Assembly (NCBI GenBank): GCA_934476025.1
Contig: CAKSNI010000008.1
Coordinates: 1-14,658 of the forward strand
DNA: 14,658 bases
Reading direction: 5' to 3'
Source of the DNA: an uncultured Eubacteriales bacterium
GTDB taxonomy: Bacteria > Bacillota > Clostridia > Oscillospirales > Acutalibacteraceae
The notes below the pieces were generated by a model. The model had not been told where the DNA came from and did not search any database. It was given only the letters and a program-made list of their open reading frames with translations. A program made the position numbers and the translations under genes. Below are positions 1 through 6,988 of the stretch, piece after piece. Within the stretch, counting starts at the first letter, position 1. Every line of letters begins with the position of its first letter.

Positions 1-639
1 CTGTTTCATCAGGGTTTTCATGGTATCCAGATTCCAGTTGTTGTCGGCCACATATTCGTTCGGCGTTTTAATGCCGTATTCAGCCAGAGTGGTTTTGTTA
101 AAATAGATCATGGATCCGGCCATATCCCAACTGGAATTGGCCCCATTTACGGCATAGCAGTATTTTCCGACGGTGAAAGTCTTCCGCAGTTCCTGATTCC
201 AGAAAGGATCCGTTACGTCCAAACCGGTTTCTTCTTTGGTGAGCGGCATCAGCAGGTTCAGCGTCCGCGGGAAGTCGCCGTTTTCAACAACGACATCCGG
301 CGACTGACCGGCATTGATCAGGGCCGCCATCTTTACGACATAGTCATCCTCGCTGACCTCTACAAGTTCCAGTGTCATACCGGTAGCCTGTTCAAAGTTG
401 GCAATCACTTCGCCGGTATCGGTGGTTTTATGGGGAATCCAGGTAGCGAACTGCACCTTGGTGCCTTTGAGTTCACTCGGCATATCCATAAAATAGGTTT
501 CTTCGGCATTGTCCATCCCGCCTTTTTTTCCGCCGGTCTGGCCTTTGTTTCCGCCTTTATCGCCGCCGCAGCCGGCCAATGCAATCATGGAAGCTGCCGT
601 TACGAGTGCAAGAAACAGGGTTGCGATTCTTTTGATCAT
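1..639 (-). CDS. ABC transporter solute-binding lipoprotein (N-terminal part, runs off left edge)
   Basis: The first 213 residues of an extracellular solute-binding protein are visible; the C-terminus lies outside the window. A lipoprotein signal peptide ends in the lipobox LAGC with the lipidated Cys at residue 24, followed by a Gly/Lys-rich linker, so the mature protein should be anchored outside the membrane. ATG at 639 is preceded by AGGAGAA with a 6-nt gap. The mature part is strikingly similar to the next gene (846-2195), sharing for example PSELKGT, QFATWI, INAGQSPDV, VENGDFP and PLTKEETGLDVTDPFW, so the two are duplicates. By family (CUT1 sugar-binding proteins) it should deliver an oligosaccharide or other solute to a permease pair, probably that at 2348-4038. 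The ligand cannot be read from the sequence. Confidence 0.9.
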   Translation of the reverse strand, partial: MIKRIATLFLALVTAASMIALAGCGGDKGGNKGQTGGKKGGMDNAEETYFMDMPSELKGTKVQFATWIPHKTTDTGEVIANFEQATGMTLELVEVSEDDYVVKMAALINAGQSPDVVVENGDFPRTLNLLMPLTKEETGLDVTDPFWNQELRKTFTVGKYCYAVNGANSSWDMAGSMIYFNKTTLAEYGIKTPNEYVADNNWNLDTMKTLMKQ

Positions 640-687
640 AATCCATTCTCCTTTTCAGTTTATAGCACCCAAAGTTACTACATAGCT

Positions 688-715
688 ATTTTACCATAAT
701 TTTTATAAAAATCAA
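688..715 (-). promoter_or_regulatory. Sigma-A-like promoter of the left-edge solute-binding gene
   Basis: On the minus strand, TTGATT (715-710) and TAAAAT (693-688) are separated by 16 bp. They lie about 50 nt upstream of the ATG at 639. This gives the second binding-protein copy its own promoter behind a terminator. Confidence 0.55.
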
Positions 716-721
716 GTATTT

Positions 722-759
722 TTTTGTAGGTGATAGTTTTTTATTGTAGGAAAGCGATA
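722..759. repeat. Paired 18-bp boxes beside the promoter of the left-edge gene
   Basis: On the plus strand TTTTGTAGGTGATAGTTT (722-739) and TATTGTAGGAAAGCGATA (742-759) are spaced 20 bp start to start. They lie just upstream of the -35 element at 715-710. They resemble the boxes at 2310-2346 (12 and 13 of 18 positions against one of those boxes) but in the opposite orientation relative to the gene. They may be operators for a shared regulator; this is inference. Confidence 0.4.
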
Positions 760-773
760 TTCCCGCCCCGTCC

Positions 774-820
774 AAACACAAAAACAGCTCCGGCAGCGGA
801 TTTCCGCTCCCGGAGCTGTT
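774..820 (-). terminator. Intrinsic terminator of the second solute-binding gene
   Basis: AACAGCTCCGG (783-793) pairs with CCGGAGCTGTT (810-820), with an inner AGCGG/CCGCT stem. On the minus strand the hairpin is followed by TTTTTGTGTTT. It lies 25 bp after the stop of the gene ending at 846 and separates it from the next copy. Confidence 0.85.
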
Positions 821-845
821 GAAAGAAACAACGGTTTAGGATGAC

Positions 846-2195
846 TTACTGGTTGGCAATGACATCCTGAATCACGGCGTTGGCACGGTTGACGCAATCG
901 TCCACCACGTTGGAGGCTTTGGCCAGATTGACCCGAACCTGTGCTGAAGAACCGTTAAAGACATCTGCCGTCAGGCTGGCCGGGCTCATTGCCGAAACCT
1001 TGGCAACACCGCCCTGAACGGCCAGATATTTCGTACTCTTGTTTTCACGCAGCGTCTTGTAGATCGTTACGGCTTCATCATTTTTGAATACCTGGTTCAG
1101 ATCATAATGATCCTCATTCAGGAACCAGCGCAGGAAGTACGTAGCCGCTTTCGGATTCTTGGAACCCTTGCAGATCCCGTACGCACGGGCGGTACCGGTG
1201 TAGGGCTGTTCGGAAGAAGCGTCTTTCTTCGGCAGAAGTTCAAACGCAAGATCATCCAGATCCATTTCATAGAACCAGCCCGGTCTGCTCCGCAGGCCGT
1301 AAGCCGCCGTCAGCTGGAGCGCCCCTTTTCCCTGCTGTATATCACTCCCGTGTTCGGAGTTATACTTGAGAAGCCCTTCCTCTTTGCACTGCAGCAGCCA
1401 CTGATACGCTTCGGTCATTTCCTGGGAATTGATTTTATTCACAAAGGTATCGGTGGTGGTATCCCAACTGATGATCTGGCCGCCGAAAATGGTGGCAATA
1501 ACATAGTCGGTCACTTCGGTGCCCGGGTTGTTGTAACCGCAGGCCTGGTTGATCTGCCGCATCAGGGTTTTCATGCTGTCAAGGGTCCAGTTGTTTTCGG
1601 CGGCGTATTCGCTCGGGCTCTTGATGCCGTTTTCTTCCAGTACGGTTTTATTAAAGTAGGTCAGGGAGCTGGCCAGGTCCCAGCTGGAATGAGAGCCGTT
1701 CACGAGATAGGGATATTTGCCTACCGTATAGAAGTCCACAACCTTCTGATCCCAGAACGGATCGGTGACATCCAGACCGGTTTCTTCTTTGGTCAGCGGA
1801 GTCAGCAGAGCGATGGAAGACGGGAAATCGCCGTTTTCAACCAAGACATCCGGCGACTGACCGGCGTTAATCAGAGCGGCCAGTTTTACGGTGTAATCCT
1901 CCTGGTTTACCAGAACGATTTCCGGTTTGATGCCGGTAACCTGTTCAAATTTTGCCAAAACTTCCCCGGTATCGGTGGTATCATGGGCAATCCAGGTAGC
2001 AAACTGAACCCTGGTCCCTTTCAGTTCGCTCGGAACATCCAGGAAATATTCTTCTTCCGCCAAGGCATCTACGCCGCTGGCGGTTGAAGCGGTGCCGGAA
2101 TTGTTTGACCCGTTCTCTTTTCCGCACCCGGCCATGGCCACAAGGGACAACACAACTGCGACGGTCAAAAGCAAAGACAAAATCTTCTTCAACAT
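846..2195 (-). CDS. ABC transporter solute-binding lipoprotein, CUT1 type
   Basis: A 449-residue extracellular solute-binding protein of about the usual CUT1 length. The signal peptide ends in MAGC with the lipidated Cys at residue 24, followed by a Ser/Thr/Asn-rich linker to about residue 45. The start is set at ATG 2195, preceded by AGGGAG with an 11-nt gap; a GTG at 2207 in the same frame overlaps that ribosome site and is unlikely. It is a close paralogue of the partial gene at 1-639 and more distant from the binding protein at 4035-5381. It has its own consensus promoter and a downstream terminator, but follows the permease gene by only about 150 bp with no terminator between, so read-through from the operon is also possible. 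The substrate is unknown. Confidence 0.93.
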   Translation of the reverse strand: MLKKILSLLLTVAVVLSLVAMAGCGKENGSNNSGTASTASGVDALAEEEYFLDVPSELKGTRVQFATWIAHDTTDTGEVLAKFEQVTGIKPEIVLVNQEDYTVKLAALINAGQSPDVLVENGDFPSSIALLTPLTKEETGLDVTDPFWDQKVVDFYTVGKYPYLVNGSHSSWDLASSLTYFNKTVLEENGIKSPSEYAAENNWTLDSMKTLMRQINQACGYNNPGTEVTDYVIATIFGGQIISWDTTTDTFVNKINSQEMTEAYQWLLQCKEEGLLKYNSEHGSDIQQGKGALQLTAAYGLRSRPGWFYEMDLDDLAFELLPKKDASSEQPYTGTARAYGICKGSKNPKAATYFLRWFLNEDHYDLNQVFKNDEAVTIYKTLRENKSTKYLAVQGGVAKVSAMSPASLTADVFNGSSAQVRVNLAKASNVVDDCVNRANAVIQDVIANQ

Positions 2196-2264
2196 GTGTG
2201 AAAGCACTCCCTTTTTGAAATTGTCAGCTCCCGCAAACCCTTTTCAGGTGCGGATTCTACGCGA

Positions 2265-2293
2265 ATTATAGCAGAGCAAACAAAAAAAGTCAA
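2265..2293 (-). promoter_or_regulatory. Consensus sigma-A promoter of the second solute-binding gene
   Basis: On the minus strand TTGACT (2293-2288), a 17-bp spacer and a perfect TATAAT (2270-2265). The predicted start lies about 60 nt upstream of the ATG at 2195. Confidence 0.85.
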
Positions 2294-2309
2294 GCATTTC
2301 CGGCCACTT

Positions 2310-2346
2310 TAGCGTTCTTCTACAAAAATAGCGTTATTCTACAAAA
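2310..2346 (-). repeat. Tandem 18-bp direct repeat upstream of the -35 box (candidate operator)
   Basis: On the minus strand TTTTGTAGAATAACGCTA (2346-2329) and TTTTGTAGAAGAACGCTA (2327-2310) differ at one position and have a 19-bp period. They end 16 bp before the -35 box and start one base past the stop codon of the permease gene. The position and near two-turn spacing suit an activator of the AraC or response-regulator type. The regulator is not in the window. Confidence 0.65.
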
Positions 2347-2347
2347 C

Positions 2348-3193
2348 TCATCCCTTTACCGCCCCGGCGGCCACCCCCCGAACAATATATTTTTGCCCGG
2401 CCAGATAGAAGGCCACCACCGGCAATACCGAGAGCACCAGCATGGCCATCATGGCTCCCATATCCACCGATCCGTAACCGCCCTTCAGATACTGAACGGC
2501 AATCGGAATGGTTCTATAGTCGCTGCCGATCACCAGATACGGCAGCAGATAATCGTTCCAGATCCACATCGTATTGAGAATGGCCACCGTCACCGCCGTT
2601 GGCCGAAGCAGCGGCAGCACCACATAGAAAAAGGTCTGCAGCGGATTGCAGCCGTCGATGGTAGCCGCTTCTTCAATCCCGATGGGAACCGATTTTAAAA
2701 ATCCCGTAAACAAAAAGCAGGAAAGTCCCGCCCCGAACCCGAGATAAATGACAATCAGTCCGGCCGGGTGATCCAAATGAAGCAGATTGGCCATTTTCGA
2801 CATGGTGAACATGACCATCTGAAAAGGCACAATCATGGAAAACATCAGCAAAGCGGAAAACATCCGGGTCCCCCGGCTTTTTACCCGGACCAGATACCAG
2901 GCCGTCATGGAAGTAAAAAACAGAATGGCCGCGACCGAAAAAACCGTAATAAAAAGCGAATACAAAAAAGCACTGGCAAAGCCGGTATCGGCCAGACCGG
3001 TTTCGTAATTGGCGAAGCCGGCAAAGGTATCGCCCCGGGGCAGTGAAAAGGGATCGGCGCTGATGCTGAATTTTGTTTTCAGGGAATTGACCGCCACAAT
3101 CAGAACCGGGAACAAAAAAGCGGCCGCCGCAACCGATAAAATCAGAAAAAGCATTCCCCTCAAAATCCGGTTCGGGTGATTTATGCCGTTCAT
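2348..3193 (-). CDS. ABC sugar transporter permease, MalG/UgpE-like
   Basis: A 281-residue inner-membrane permease. Hydrophobic segments run through the protein, beginning with MLFLILSVAAAAFLFPVLIV. The cytoplasmic EAA loop, which docks the ATPase, is clear near residues 185-205 (EEAATIDG, then VVLP). The C-terminus KYIVRGVAAGAVKG is typical of MalG-type subunits. The start is ATG 3193, with GGAGG four bases upstream; it overlaps the TGA of the preceding permease in an ATGA, so the two are translationally coupled. With the gene at 3190-4038 it should form the heterodimeric channel of a CUT1 importer. The upstream in-frame codon at 3223 would overlap the previous gene by 34 bp and is less likely. 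Confidence 0.93.
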   Translation of the reverse strand: MNGINHPNRILRGMLFLILSVAAAAFLFPVLIVAVNSLKTKFSISADPFSLPRGDTFAGFANYETGLADTGFASAFLYSLFITVFSVAAILFFTSMTAWYLVRVKSRGTRMFSALLMFSMIVPFQMVMFTMSKMANLLHLDHPAGLIVIYLGFGAGLSCFLFTGFLKSVPIGIEEAATIDGCNPLQTFFYVVLPLLRPTAVTVAILNTMWIWNDYLLPYLVIGSDYRTIPIAVQYLKGGYGSVDMGAMMAMLVLSVLPVVAFYLAGQKYIVRGVAAGAVKG

Positions 3194-4038
3194 GCCGCCT
3201 CCTGCTCCTTTCTGCCGGTCCATTTCAGTTGAAGAAAAGACACGGCCGCCACCATCAGAAAGAATACCACCGCTTTGGCCTGTCCAACCCCCTCCGCTCC
3301 GGTTCTCGCATAAAAGGTTTCATAAATGTTGAGCGCCAGCATCTGGGTTTTTCCCCCCGGTGCCCCTGCCGTCAGCGCCAGGTTCTGATCGAACAGTTTA
3401 AAGGAATTGGTCAGGGTCAAAAACAGGCAGATGGTAATCGACGGCATCACCGAAGGCAGCACAATCTTCCGAAGAACGGTCAGAGGGCCGGCGCCGTCCA
3501 CCCGGGCGGCCTCCAGCTGTTCCGGCGGCACATTCTGAATTCCGGCAATATAGACGATCATCATATAGCCGATCATCTGCCAGTTCATCAATATCACCAG
3601 CCCCCAAAAGCCGTAGGTGGCATTGGAGGTCAGCGAATATCCGTACCGGGCCAATACCCCGTTTAAAATCAACTGCCAAATATATCCGAGAACGATTCCG
3701 CCGATCAGATTCGGCAGGAAAAAGACGGTTCTGAAAAAGTTGGTTCCCCGAATTCCCCGGGTCAGAGCGAGTGCCAGCAAAAAAGCAAACACATTCACGC
3801 TGATAACGCTCACGGCGGCAAATCGCACGGTAAACCACAGGGCATTCCAGAAGTCGCCGGTCGCAAAGGCCTCCCGGTAGTTATCCATCCCTACAAACAC
3901 GGCATCGCTCACCGTGGTAAACCGGGTAAAGGAAAGCCCGATTCCAAAAACAAAAGGCAGGAAAAACACAACCAAAAAAGCCAACGCCGTCGGCAGCAGC
4001 AAAAGCCAAAAATATTTCCGAATTTCTTTGCTTTTCAC
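3190..4038 (-). CDS. ABC sugar transporter permease, MalF/UgpA-like
   Basis: A permease of 282 residues with a short basic cytoplasmic start, a first membrane helix (FWLLLLPTALAFLVVFFLPF) and further helices. The EAA loop is at about residues 190-212 (EAARVDGAG, then IVLP), the signature of CUT1 membrane subunits. The start is placed at GTG 4038: GAGGGA lies 9 bases upstream, and the codon forms a GTGA overlap with the TGA of the binding-protein gene. An in-frame ATG at 4059 (289 residues) would overlap by 25 bp and has no good ribosome site. It is the middle gene of the binding protein-permease-permease operon. No ATP-binding subunit is encoded in the window. Confidence 0.92.
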   Translation of the reverse strand: MKSKEIRKYFWLLLLPTALAFLVVFFLPFVFGIGLSFTRFTTVSDAVFVGMDNYREAFATGDFWNALWFTVRFAAVSVISVNVFAFLLALALTRGIRGTNFFRTVFFLPNLIGGIVLGYIWQLILNGVLARYGYSLTSNATYGFWGLVILMNWQMIGYMMIVYIAGIQNVPPEQLEAARVDGAGPLTVLRKIVLPSVMPSITICLFLTLTNSFKLFDQNLALTAGAPGGKTQMLALNIYETFYARTGAEGVGQAKAVVFFLMVAAVSFLQLKWTGRKEQEAA

Positions 4039-5381
4039 CGGTTTCGTTCCCTCTCCCATTGCACGATCACCGTATTTTTTACCTCATCAAACGAAAGGCT
4101 CCCCTGCACATATTCCAGCAGAGCGCTGCCGAAGGCCTTTTTAAAGGCTTCCCCGGGGAATCCCGTAAAGGTCCAGGGAATGGAATGGGTATCGGAATTT
4201 TTCATTGAGGAAAGCATTTGTTCACTCAACGGATCGGTGGGTTGTTCCCCATCGGCAAAGGAGGAAAACGGGGTAATGAACCGAAGTTCCTCCCGTACAT
4301 ACCGTTTTCCGGTTTCACTGGAAAACAACCAGTCAAGAAAGTCCAGCGAAGCCTGTTGCTTTTCTTCGCTGACGCGGGCATTGATGGCCAGATAGTTTTC
4401 GGTTCCGATGCAAAGCCCCATGGATTCTTCTCCCGGCAGTCCCATATACAGCGGCAGCATTCCGACTTCATCGGATGAAACGGTATTTCCGCTCACATTG
4501 GCAATCTGCGACCAGGCCCAGGTTCCGTTTTGAATCATTGCGCAGCGTGAAAGGGCGAATTCCGCCATGGAGTCCTCCACCGATTTGGATCCGAGCAGAG
4601 TCTTTTGGGTAACGCTGTTATCGGTATACAAATCAAACAGCGAGCGAAAGGCTTCGCTGTAACGAAATTCCACCGTTTTGGCATTGGTGGCCGTCACCAC
4701 CGTTTCCGCCGAGGGCGCATCCTCCCGGAATTCCTCGTAAAACGGCACATTGGCCAGGTGGGTCTGCCAGCGCCAATCCTCCCCCGAAGCCAGCGAAGTC
4801 GAGCCGAATACTCCTTCAATTCCGAGCTGTTCCTTATGGGCCGTCATATCCTCCACCACGGTTTTCAATTCCGAAAAAGAGCGAATCTGCGAAGCGTCAT
4901 TCAGCGAACTCCTGCGATCCGGCAAAGCAAAATACCGCTTCATGATTTCATTATTATATAAAATCCCGTACCCCTCCACGGCATAGGGAATCCCTACCAC
5001 CTTCTCACCGTCCCGAATGGCCAGCGACGAATCGCTTAACAGGGAATAAACCGAACTGCCCCGCAAATCCAGACAGTAATCCTTCCAGCTCTGATACCCC
5101 ACCGGGCCGTTGATCTGAAAAATGGTAGGCGCCTGCGATTTGGCGACCTCGCTTTTCAGGGTTTGCTCATAGGTGTTCGCCGCGGCGGTAACAACCTTGA
5201 CCCGAATGCCGGTTTCCTTTTCGTAATCCTTGGCGATCTGTTCGTAGGTTTTCGCCGACTCCGGCTTGAAATTCAGAAAATACACCAACTGCTTTTCCCT
5301 TTTTCCGCAGCCGGCCATCAGGCTGCCGGCGACCAGAATCTGGACCGCGCAAAGCAGAACCGACAACATTTTTTTCAACAT
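4035..5381 (-). CDS. ABC transporter solute-binding lipoprotein (first gene of the permease operon)
   Basis: A 448-residue solute-binding lipoprotein. The signal peptide runs from MLKKML to the lipobox MAGC with the lipidated Cys at residue 25. The fold-typical beginning (VYFLNFKPESAKTYEQIAKDYEKETG) and a late Trp/Gly-rich region fit SBP family 1. The start is ATG 5381, with AAAGGAAG seven bases upstream; the GTG at 5399 sits beside the ribosome site and is not preferred. It is only distantly related to the other two binding proteins in the window. It shares an operon with both permeases, so it is the cognate receptor, with the duplicated pair possibly widening substrate range. I see no convincing sigma-A promoter in the 180 bp between it and the divergent tRNA operon. 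Confidence 0.93.
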   Translation of the reverse strand: MLKKMLSVLLCAVQILVAGSLMAGCGKREKQLVYFLNFKPESAKTYEQIAKDYEKETGIRVKVVTAAANTYEQTLKSEVAKSQAPTIFQINGPVGYQSWKDYCLDLRGSSVYSLLSDSSLAIRDGEKVVGIPYAVEGYGILYNNEIMKRYFALPDRRSSLNDASQIRSFSELKTVVEDMTAHKEQLGIEGVFGSTSLASGEDWRWQTHLANVPFYEEFREDAPSAETVVTATNAKTVEFRYSEAFRSLFDLYTDNSVTQKTLLGSKSVEDSMAEFALSRCAMIQNGTWAWSQIANVSGNTVSSDEVGMLPLYMGLPGEESMGLCIGTENYLAINARVSEEKQQASLDFLDWLFSSETGKRYVREELRFITPFSSFADGEQPTDPLSEQMLSSMKNSDTHSIPWTFTGFPGEAFKKAFGSALLEYVQGSLSFDEVKNTVIVQWERERNR

Positions 5382-5475
5382 AAACAGACTTCCTTTCACG
5401 CAATTTTGCGAATGTGTCCCTGATAGTCTGTCCGAAACGCCGCAAAATCATACACTTTACGCCCAAAGTCCCGGA

Positions 5476-5516
5476 CAAAATCCGCCCTGAAATCCGGCGG
5501 ATATTTTTTCAAAAAA
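5476..5516. other. Short hairpin between the ABC operon and the tRNA operon
   Basis: TCCGCC and GGCGGA arms flank a nine-base loop, followed on the plus strand by TATTTTTT. It looks like a small plus-strand terminator, but no plus-strand gene precedes it. On the minus strand it would lie in the upstream region of the binding-protein operon. Its role is unclear. Confidence 0.35.
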
Positions 5517-5522
5517 TTTTCC

Positions 5523-5551
5523 TTGACTTTTCAGTTTTGCTGTGCTATATT
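5523..5551 (+). promoter_or_regulatory. Promoter of the tRNA-Thr/tRNA-Tyr operon
   Basis: TTGACT (5523-5528), a 17-bp spacer and TATATT (5546-5551). The first tRNA starts 14 bases downstream. Confidence 0.85.
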
Positions 5552-5564
5552 ATTTAGGTATTCT

Positions 5565-5640
5565 GCTGGTGTAGCTCAGTTGGTAGAGCAGCTGATTTGT
5601 AATCAGCAGGTCGGGGGTTCAAGTCCGTCCACCAGCTCCA
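5565..5640 (+). tRNA. tRNA-Thr, anticodon TGT
   Basis: A 76-nt cloverleaf with a GCTGGTG/CACCAGC acceptor stem and an encoded CCA end. The D-arm is TAGCTCAGTTGGTAGAGCA. The anticodon stem GCTGA/TCAGC holds the loop TTTGTAA (anticodon TGT, reading ACA codons). The T-arm contains GGTTCAAGTCC. It is the first gene of a two-tRNA transcript. Confidence 0.97.
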
Positions 5641-5685
5641 CTTCAACTCCTGTCCGTTTCAGAATACTGATTTTTATATAAATAT

Positions 5686-5770
5686 GGGAGAGTTCCCGAG
5701 TGGCCAAAGGGGACAGACTGTAAATCTGCTGCTTATAGCTTCGATGGTTCGAATCCATCCTCTCCCACCA
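5686..5770 (+). tRNA. tRNA-Tyr, anticodon GTA
   Basis: An 85-nt class II tRNA with a GGGAGAG/CTCTCCC acceptor stem, discriminator A and encoded CCA. The anticodon stem CAGA/TCTG carries the loop CTGTAAA (anticodon GTA). A long variable arm follows (CTGCTTATAGCTTCG). The T-arm contains GGTTCGAATCC. It ends directly at the operon terminator. Confidence 0.97.
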
Positions 5771-5812
5771 AAAGAGACAAACAAGTCTAAAAAGCTTGTT
5801 TGTCTCTTTTTT
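5771..5812 (+). terminator. Intrinsic terminator of the tRNA operon
   Basis: A perfect 15-bp stem, AAAGAGACAAACAAG (5771-5785) with CTTGTTTGTCTCTTT (5795-5809), followed by a T run. It abuts the CCA of tRNA-Tyr. Confidence 0.93.
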
Positions 5813-5843
5813 ATCCCACGAATAATAAAATATAATGTGTTTT

Positions 5844-5876
5844 GGAGCGATTTTAATAGAAAATCGCTCCGTTTTT
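5844..5876 (+). terminator. Second terminator-like hairpin downstream of the tRNA operon
   Basis: GGAGCGATTTT (5844-5854) pairs with AAAATCGCTCC (5860-5870) around a 5-nt loop, followed by GTTTTT. There is no gene between it and the first terminator. It may be a back-up terminator or the tail of something lost at the island edge. Confidence 0.7.
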
Positions 5877-5961
5877 ATGTTTAAATCAAAGATCAACTGA
5901 ACTAACTCACTAATATGCAGGTTTTGCTTTTTTGCAATCCCACTAATATTTGTGTTTTATA

Positions 5962-5990
5962 TTGAAACCTTACTTCAAACATATTATAAT
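5962..5990 (+). promoter_or_regulatory. Consensus promoter of the recombinase-domain gene
   Basis: TTGAAA (5962-5967), a 17-bp spacer and a perfect TATAAT (5985-5990), followed by AAAGGA and ATG at 6009. Such an intact start region argues that the gene's 5' end is genuine rather than the result of a deletion. Confidence 0.8.
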
Positions 5991-6008
5991 TGAAAGGAAA
6001 CAAAATCT

Positions 6009-6434
6009 ATGAAATTATCATTAATCGAATCCCGACTTTTCGGAAGAATCTGTTATGGCTTTAAGAGAGACAAATATGGATTTGTTGAAATCGTGCCCGA
6101 ACAGGCAGAAGTTGTAAAAACCATTTTCAGAATGTACAGAGAAGAAAATAGTTTAGAGGATATCCAAAAATACCTATTAAGCCGCTCCATTTCCTCTCCG
6201 TCCGGAAAGAAAAAATGGAGCAGAGATGTTCTCAACAAACTTCTCAATAATGGAAAATACACAAGAGGTATAATTGATTTTGAAGAATACTGTGAAGTGT
6301 ATTTTTTAAAAGAAGGAAATTGTCGAAATCCTAACAAAGCGAGAGTGAAGAAAACATATGCCGAGAGCAACGAAAGAGGAACTGGAATGGGCATACGCAG
6401 TGACACGGGAGAAATTTTTAGAGCGTGTGAATAA
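6009..6434 (+). CDS. Recombinase-domain protein without a resolvase catalytic domain, C-terminally truncated
   Basis: A 141-residue protein. Residues of about 10-100 match the 'Recombinase' DNA-binding domain of large serine recombinases: FGRICYGFKRDKYGFVEI, then EQAEVVKTIFRMYREENSLEDI, and SPSGKKKWSRDVLNKLLNN. The N-terminal resolvase domain with its catalytic serine is absent, yet promoter and ribosome site are intact, so the short start seems original. I believe stand-alone forms of this domain occur in Clostridia, usually continuing into a Cys-rich zinc ribbon (CAECG type), which is missing here. The last 25 or so residues are simply the alternative frame of the KilA-N gene that it overlaps by 77 bp, so the true 3' end was probably lost. 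It is unlikely to cut DNA alone; it may bind DNA or be a remnant. Confidence 0.75.
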   Translation: MKLSLIESRLFGRICYGFKRDKYGFVEIVPEQAEVVKTIFRMYREENSLEDIQKYLLSRSISSPSGKKKWSRDVLNKLLNNGKYTRGIIDFEEYCEVYFLKEGNCRNPNKARVKKTYAESNERGTGMGIRSDTGEIFRACE

Positions 6435-6960
6435 GAAGTTTCCCATCAAGGCTGATGATTGGAACCGTTATTTAGACGGTATCTTTGAACTGATTTCAAA
6501 TGACGAAGCCCCACTGTACGAATCGAAAATGAATGCGTATTTAGAAGAAACTGTAGTAAAGTATCTGCATCCGTCCGATGATTATGTTTCATTAACGGAA
6601 ATAGCACGAAAATATGATGCAGCCAATCCAAGTTACTTAATACAAAGCTGGCTGAGAAGCCGTAACACGGTTGAGTTTCTGGCGACATGGGAAAGAAAGC
6701 ATAATTCGAATTTTAATGAAGATGCTTTTCAAAGAATAACAGTCGATGCCAAAACTCCTCAGTTTACCTTGACGCCAAAGAAATGGATTGACCTGACAAA
6801 TGCTATTGGAATAATATCCAAGCAAGGTAAAAGCGGCGGGACAATGGCACATCCGTTTATTGCTTGCGATTTTGAGATGTGGAATGATGCAGAGTTCAGA
6901 TTCGAAGTGGTGAGGTTTTTTATCAACTCAAGAACGGAAATTCAAAATGAACTTGAGTAA
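6358..6960 (+). CDS. KilA-N domain protein
   Basis: A 200-residue protein. Residues of about 75-188 match the KilA-N domain, a DNA-binding module of phages and mobile elements: DDYVSLTEIARKYD, then LIQSWLRSRNTVEFLATWE, LTPKKWIDLTNAIGIISK, GGTMAHPFIACDFEMW and the closing EFRFEVVRFF. The first 70 residues, rich in charge and Tyr/Trp, are unlike the usual short lead-in and I do not recognise them. The protein stops just after the domain, without the coiled-coil tail often seen. The start ATG 6358 has only a weak ribosome site (GAGAG about 12 bases upstream) and lies inside the recombinase frame, so translation may depend on the upstream gene. Target and function are unknown; origin in a mobile element is likely. 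Confidence 0.8.
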   Translation: MPRATKEELEWAYAVTREKFLERVNKKFPIKADDWNRYLDGIFELISNDEAPLYESKMNAYLEETVVKYLHPSDDYVSLTEIARKYDAANPSYLIQSWLRSRNTVEFLATWERKHNSNFNEDAFQRITVDAKTPQFTLTPKKWIDLTNAIGIISKQGKSGGTMAHPFIACDFEMWNDAEFRFEVVRFFINSRTEIQNELE

Positions 6961-6982
6961 CCGGAGAATAACGATGGACAAT
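6953..6982 (+). promoter_or_regulatory. Possible promoter of the structured RNA element
   Basis: TTGAGT (6953-6958), an 18-bp spacer and GACAAT (6977-6982; four of six match the -10 consensus). It would start a transcript near 6989, just before the closing helix of the element. The match is weak. Confidence 0.35.
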
Positions 6983-6988
6983 TCAGAA

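Noticed and set aside
1107..2087. A plus-strand open frame of 326 codons opposite the solute-binding gene
   Set aside because: It is a shadow of the lipoprotein gene on the minus strand, with no ribosome site and no recognisable protein features.
2310..2346. A CRISPR-like repeat
   Set aside because: There are only two 18-bp units with one base between them, no spacers and no cas genes; promoter-proximal operator boxes explain it better.
5746..5770. The tRNA-Tyr 3' end as an attachment site duplicated at the island's right end
   Set aside because: No second copy of the tRNA 3' sequence was found by eye in 11300-11620 or elsewhere in the window.
5844..5876. A small RNA gene driven by a TATAAT at 5831
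   Set aside because: There is no convincing -35 box, and the transcript would consist of little more than the terminator hairpin.
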